Shown here in pieces: positions 21,756 through 24,240 of a stretch of DNA of 24,240 nt. Positions within the stretch are counted from its first letter, which is position 1. Every line of letters begins with the position of its first letter. The DNA comes from JBDRLD01 sp043813445 (GTDB lineage: Bacteria > Patescibacteriota > Patescibacteriia > JACPHY01), in NCBI GenBank assembly GCA_043813445.1, contig JBDRLD010000077.1, positions 1 through 24,240 of the forward strand, written 5' to 3'. The position numbers and the translations under genes are program-made. Below the pieces are notes generated by a model. The model was not told where the DNA came from. It searched no databases and saw only the letters and a program-made list of their open reading frames with translations.

Positions 21756-21816
21756 CCTCGCCCTCCCCCTCATCTTGCTTCCGAGTCCGCCGAAGTGCGG
21801 GAGGGGGAGCGGGAGG
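21756..21816 (-). promoter_or_regulatory. C/G-rich leader hairpin before the PP2C gene
   Basis: CTCCCCCTC (21763-21771) pairs with GAGGGGGAG (21801-21809), with additional pairing outside (CCTCGCC with GGGAGG). It ends just before the AGGAGG ribosome binding site, so it can influence translation of the first gene of the kinase/phosphatase unit. Confidence 0.5.
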
Positions 21817-21825
21817 TAGTGCTTC

Positions 21826-21840
21826 GTGTACTTTTTACAC
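21826..21840. promoter_or_regulatory. Palindromic operator candidate upstream of PP2C
   Basis: GTGTA-CTTTT-TACAC is a perfect 5-5-5 palindrome. On the minus strand the right half TACAC sits where a -10 box would lie behind TTCACA (18-bp spacing). The same half-sites and spacing occur at 23245-23259, where they overlap a much better promoter. Confidence 0.55.
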
Positions 21841-21875
21841 TATTTAGTTGTGAAGTAGCGATCCGGATCGCTTTC

Positions 21876-21996
21876 TGTCATTTCGAGCCAAGCGAGAAAT
21901 CTCACGCGTATCATTTCTTACAGCTCACATTTCCCATTCTGTAACGGTGAGATCCTTCGCTCGGCTCCCGCCGGAGGCGGGCAAGTAGAATGACGG
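21876..21996. repeat. 121-bp MITE-like element with imperfect terminal inverted repeats, copy 2
   Basis: It starts TGTCATTTCGAG and ends GTAGAATGACGG. Inside, GAAATCTCAC and GGTGAGATCC face each other. It has the same layout and almost the same length as the element at 2076-2195, in the opposite orientation. Confidence 0.6.
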
Positions 21997-22101
21997 CATT
22001 CAGTATTTGAAATGACGGAATGGAATTCCGATCTCTTATCCGCGACATCCGCGTATCAGCAAACGATCCGCGAATCCGTGATTGGCGCAAGCCAACGAGA
22101 A

Positions 22102-22129
22102 AGCGTGGCACAGTTTCCTGTACCACGCT
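22102..22129 (-). terminator. Terminator of the nicotinamidase gene
   Basis: AGCGTGGCACAG (22102-22113) pairs with CTGTACCACGCT (22118-22129), 12 bp with one G-T pair. On the minus strand the loop is GAAA and the stem is followed by TTTCTC. It lies 21 bp after the nicotinamidase stop codon. Confidence 0.8.
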
Positions 22130-22150
22130 CATATAATGTTTCTCCACCAA

Positions 22151-22894
22151 CTACATCGGGAGCAAGTGGGAGGAATGGATGACCTGCACTCCCCTCTTCG
22201 CGAAGCGTTCCTTCATCTTCACGACGCTCCCGGAAGGAACATCGACCGCGCAGGTAGCATCCTCGATGCAGTAGGCCCCGAACCCACGATCCGCTGCGTG
22301 CACGAGCAGCCACCCAACGCAGTAGTCGAATGCGAGTCCGGTTCCGAAGATGCGCTGTCCTTGGAGCATGTGGAGAATATCCTCGAACTCCGTCGGTGTG
22401 CCAGCGTCGCCACAGAAGGCGGAGTATGCATGCTCGCAGGGATGACTCCCCTTCACGAGCACGTAGGCAAACTCGCTCTCTTGAAACTCTGGGTGGAGTT
22501 CGGCCTCTGGCGTTCCGGCTATTCCGTGATCAGGCCACAGGACGAAGTGCCCAACGATCGCGAGGTAGCGACGTACGTCTTCGAGTGTAAACTTCGCATG
22601 CGACGCGAGTACATTACTCGGTCCATACTCACGGACCTGCAGCTCGAGCACCTCACGCGTCATCACCGTCATGTCTTCGAGCCACTTGTACGAGCTCGCG
22701 AGCGCGATGTGCCCCTTCGGGTGTCGCTCCTTCACCGCAACACGCTGCTGCTTCGGAAAGAGTGACATGATGCGTCTTATGACCGGTACAACCTCGTGGC
22801 CGTTCATCACCGCAAGGCGCGGCCCCGGCCCGGGCATGAAGGTCTCGCACACGTCGTTGACAACAAGGATGTCCGTCAGCTGAATCCTGAACAT
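22151..22894 (-). CDS. pncA: Nicotinamidase
   Basis: Hydrolyses nicotinamide to nicotinate, the entry step to Preiss-Handler salvage. The second of two close ATGs (22894) is at the better distance from AGGAGGAG, giving 247 residues. Catalytic and binding residues can be placed: D14 in VVNDVCETFMPGPG, the metal-site segment ERHPKGH (56-62, with Glu where most nicotinamidases have Asp), WPDHGIAGTPEAELHPE (120-136), the catalytic lysine K148 in VLVKGSHP, and the nucleophile C192 in GLAFDYCVGWLLVHAADRG. That pattern is closer to nicotinamidase than to isochorismatase. It is a single-gene unit with its own promoter, an overlapping palindrome and a terminator, directly next to the NrtR-type regulator unit. 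The Asp-to-Glu change in the metal site may alter metal use. Confidence 0.88.
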   Translation of the reverse strand: MFRIQLTDILVVNDVCETFMPGPGPRLAVMNGHEVVPVIRRIMSLFPKQQRVAVKERHPKGHIALASSYKWLEDMTVMTREVLELQVREYGPSNVLASHAKFTLEDVRRYLAIVGHFVLWPDHGIAGTPEAELHPEFQESEFAYVLVKGSHPCEHAYSAFCGDAGTPTEFEDILHMLQGQRIFGTGLAFDYCVGWLLVHAADRGFGAYCIEDATCAVDVPSGSVVKMKERFAKRGVQVIHSSHLLPM

Positions 22895-22936
22895 GCGCAT
22901 CTCCTCCTGAGGTGCCTTTGTTTCGTACTAATGAGC

Positions 22937-22954
22937 GTGGTACAAAAGTACCAC
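22937..22954. promoter_or_regulatory. Perfect palindrome over the nicotinamidase promoter
   Basis: GTGGTAC-AAAA-GTACCAC is a perfect 7-bp inverted repeat with a 4-nt spacer. It contains the -10 box of the nicotinamidase promoter, the classical position for a repressor. The half-site is close to the GTGTAC half of the neighbouring palindromes, so NrtR or a related regulator may bind. Confidence 0.65.
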
Positions 22955-22973
22955 AATCTTCTCGTTTTGTCAA
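22945..22973 (-). promoter_or_regulatory. Sigma70-type promoter of the nicotinamidase gene
   Basis: On the minus strand TTGACA (22968-22973) and TACTTT (22945-22950) are separated by 17 bp. The leader to the ATG at 22894 is about 45 nt and contains AGGAGGAG. Confidence 0.75.
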
Positions 22974-23186
22974 GGGACGATCCATCCTTCACACCCTCAA
23001 GTCAGGAGATGCTGTCGCGGCGGCTTTCGCACGACCGCAAAATGGGATTATTGATGAGATTCCTGAAAGCGTATGCGTTTATTGCACATCCGAATTGGGT
23101 CGCCTTCGAAGGTCGGCCACGATCTAGGTGCGCATTGCATGTGGTTTCGGCATCTCGCTATCCACAGTGCCTCTCCTGTCTAGAAA

Positions 23187-23201
23187 GTGTGAAATGTACA
23201 C
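23187..23201. promoter_or_regulatory. Palindromic operator candidate downstream of the 23244 promoter
   Basis: GTGTG-AAATG-TACAC has the same 5-5-5 layout as the sites at 21826 and 23245, with one mismatch between the halves. It lies about 40 bp downstream of the predicted start of the promoter at 23244-23272, a place where a repressor could block elongation or form a loop. Confidence 0.5.
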
Positions 23202-23243
23202 TATATAGAGCACCTCCCGTTAGTTCCTCACCTCACTACCTTT

Positions 23244-23272
23244 AGTGTACATCATACACAAATACTTGTCAA
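23244..23272 (-). promoter_or_regulatory. Sigma70-type promoter with overlapping palindrome
   Basis: On the minus strand TTGACA (23267-23272) and TACACT (23244-23249) are separated by 17 bp. The palindrome GTGTA-CATCA-TACAC (23245-23259) covers the -10 and half of the spacer. The promoter lies within the apparent 3' end of the small unknown gene and points to the nicotinamidase gene. Confidence 0.7.
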
Positions 23273-23590
23273 GTCCCACTCCCCCACGAAAAAACCCGCC
23301 GTTTTCGGCGGGTCATCGTCATCCGTTTGTGTAGGCGCGTGCGTCATCCCACGAAGCGGATATGCGTACAGCCCGTCAAGCGACGTTTCTGCTACGCGAT
23401 GGACTTGGGTATAGTCCCCTTCTCCGATGATCTTCTGTGGATGAAGCTCATCCTCTCGTCGGATCACCGCGATAAGTACCTCTCCCGGGTGAAGCCGTGC
23501 CTTTGCGACTTCAAAGGAGGTGTGAATTGGGACACGGCGTCCCCACGCTTGAATGCGAGCGACTAGCAGATTCCGTCGGTGTGCGTACAC
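23252..23590 (-). CDS. Small protein of unknown function next to the NrtR-type regulator
   Basis: The frame starts at a GTG (23590), 4 nt after GGGAGG and 17 bp after the regulator's stop codon, so the two are likely co-transcribed. The 112-residue translation has a mixed alpha/beta composition (FEVAKARLHPGEVLIAVIRR, then a Tyr/Gly-rich stretch) and no membrane helix; I do not recognise it. Its last part (TDDDDPPKTAGFFVGEWDL) is read from a terminator hairpin and the next gene's promoter. In the frame whose codons begin at the third position of these codons, a TGA occurs just before that hairpin. The real C-terminus is therefore uncertain: an indel or frameshift near the end may be involved, or the mRNA may lack a stop codon. 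Confidence 0.6.
   Translation of the reverse strand: MYAHRRNLLVARIQAWGRRVPIHTSFEVAKARLHPGEVLIAVIRREDELHPQKIIGEGDYTQVHRVAETSLDGLYAYPLRGMTHAPTQTDDDDPPKTAGFFVGEWDLTSICV
23288..23313 (-). terminator. Intrinsic terminator of the NrtR-type regulator unit
   Basis: ACCCGCCG (23294-23301) pairs with CGGCGGGT (23306-23313). On the minus strand the loop is AAAA and the stem is followed by a run of Ts. It falls inside the open frame of the small unknown gene. Confidence 0.88.
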
Positions 23591-23607
23591 GAATCCTCCC
23601 TTCTACG

Positions 23608-24240
23608 CTACGCCTTGGTAACGAACGTTTTCACAAGTAATGGTTCGCGTTTCACAAATCGCCAGAGCTGAGCCGGCCTCCCCTTCTCCGGCTGCGTCCA
23701 CTGCTGTAGTGGCTTTACAAATCCGAGTGACACGAGTTTCTTTCGAAAATTCCGTTTGTCAAGCGGCTTGTCGAGCACCGCCTCGTATGCCTGCTGTAAC
23801 TCGGAGAGCGTAAATTTTGCGGCCATCGCCGCGTACATGACATTCGTATACTCAAGCTTGTACCGAAGTCGCTGCAGTGCGTACTTGATAATTGCATTGT
23901 GATCAAATGCGAGAGCCGGAATGTTTGCCATTGGTACCCACGCCGCCTCCGCAGCATCGCTCGCGCCGCGCGGAGTGATTGTAGCGGCATCGACGAGCGC
24001 CATGTGCGTCACGGAGATCACGCGCCCGCGCGGATCGCGTCGCACCGCCCCAAACGTATAGAGCTGTTCGATGTACGCGCTGGGGATACGCGCGCCAGTC
24101 TCCTCGGTAAGTTCACGCGTTGCCGCGTGGTCTAGTGTCTCATCAGTCAATACAAACCCACCCGGGATAGCCCATTTCCCAACATGCGGCGCGATGCCAC
24201 GTCTCACGAGAAGGGCATGAAGTGCTCCCTCGTGAATACC
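23608..24240 (-). CDS. nrtR: NrtR-type transcriptional regulator (Nudix plus winged helix), 5' end cut by window edge
   Basis: NrtR proteins are repressors of NAD biosynthesis genes that sense ADP-ribose or related nucleotides through a Nudix domain. The frame is open to the right edge, giving 210 residues; the GTG at 24207 is not the real start because the Nudix strand GALHALLVRRG begins before it. The sequence follows the family closely: GKWAIPGGFV (21-30), the Nudix box ending RELTEETGA (42-50), YIEQLYTFGAVRRDPRGRV and a C-terminal winged helix (about 140-200, FTLSELQQAYEAVLDKPLDK and NFRKKLVSLGFV). The Nudix box is intact, whereas many NrtR repressors have lost catalytic residues, so this one may also hydrolyse. 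It is next to the nicotinamidase gene and to several palindromes that could be its operators. Confidence 0.9.
   Translation of the reverse strand, partial: GIHEGALHALLVRRGIAPHVGKWAIPGGFVLTDETLDHAATRELTEETGARIPSAYIEQLYTFGAVRRDPRGRVISVTHMALVDAATITPRGASDAAEAAWVPMANIPALAFDHNAIIKYALQRLRYKLEYTNVMYAAMAAKFTLSELQQAYEAVLDKPLDKRNFRKKLVSLGFVKPLQQWTQPEKGRPAQLWRFVKREPLLVKTFVTKA

Larger units (their letters stand above)
21746..22150. other. Intergenic region upstream of PP2C: leader hairpin, palindrome, repeat, terminator
   Basis: No gene is supported. From the PP2C side it holds a large C/G-rich hairpin, a 15-bp palindrome (21826-21840) with weak promoter-like boxes around it, a MITE-like repeat (21876-21996), a spare GAAATGACGG repeat end near 22010 and the terminator of the nicotinamidase gene. 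Confidence 0.65.
22895..23251. other. Two-promoter leader region between the small unknown gene and the nicotinamidase gene
   Basis: No gene is supported on either strand; the short frames lack a ribosome binding site or clear codon bias. The region carries a promoter at 23244-23272, palindromes at 23187-23201 and 23245-23259, and a second promoter with an overlapping palindrome at 22937-22973. Transcription from the first promoter would give a leader of about 340 nt before the nicotinamidase gene, or a small RNA. Confidence 0.6.

Noticed and set aside
22796..23245. Plus-strand frames across the nicotinamidase leader region
   Set aside because: They overlap the start of pncA, lack a good ribosome binding site and cross promoters and palindromes; no recognisable protein.

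Overview
The window reads as a piece of a bacterial chromosome with moderately high GC. Gene style and compact housekeeping proteins suggest a Candidate Phyla Radiation (Patescibacteria) genome. This placement is an inference: no rRNA or taxonomic marker beyond rpsB/tsf is present. UGA, UAA and UAG all act as ordinary stops, so no recoding is evident.

Layout. Positions 1-3668 carry housekeeping genes, all on the minus strand: a partial FAD/NAD(P)H oxidoreductase, GAPDH, and the rpsB-tsf pair. Positions 3669-4235 are a repeat-rich non-coding border, followed by a small two-helix membrane protein on the plus strand. From about 4540 to the right edge lies a long accessory block, almost all on the minus strand. 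Read in its transcription direction (right to left) it encodes: a Nudix plus winged-helix regulator of the NrtR type (cut by the right edge); a small unknown protein; a nicotinamidase; a PP2C phosphatase; a Ser/Thr-kinase-like protein with a zinc ribbon; a second, larger cysteine hydrolase; a TerY-like VWA protein; an ADP-ribosylglycohydrolase split by an in-frame amber codon; an ADP-ribose-pyrophosphatase-like Nudix hydrolase; nicotinate phosphoribosyltransferase; a radical SAM enzyme; glutamine-dependent NAD synthetase; a tandem AAA ATPase; a Cys-rich TPM-like membrane protein; and a LemA-like protein. One gene inside the block, a second VWA protein at 15143-16612, runs on the plus strand.

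How the genes may work together. Nicotinamidase, NAPRT and NAD synthetase are three of the four steps of the Preiss-Handler salvage route; the NaMN adenylyltransferase (NadD) is not in the window. ADP-ribosylglycohydrolase and the Nudix hydrolase would recycle or clear ADP-ribose. NrtR is a known ADP-ribose-responsive repressor of NAD genes. The VWA/kinase/PP2C set resembles the TerY-phosphorylation triad known from tellurium-resistance-type stress clusters, and LemA/TPM-like pairs are membrane associated. The whole looks like an NAD(+)/ADP-ribose homeostasis module wired to a phospho-signalling and AAA-chaperone module. That functional link is inference from proximity and shared signals.

Regulation visible in the DNA. 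Several units have sigma70-type promoters with TTGACA-like -35 boxes and exactly 17-bp spacers. Palindromes overlap some of these promoters near the NrtR end (GTGTR-N5-TACAC at 21826, 23187 and 23245; GTGGTAC-N4-GTACCAC at 22937). Strong hairpins separate most genes, and several leaders carry C-rich/G-rich hairpins just before the ribosome binding site.
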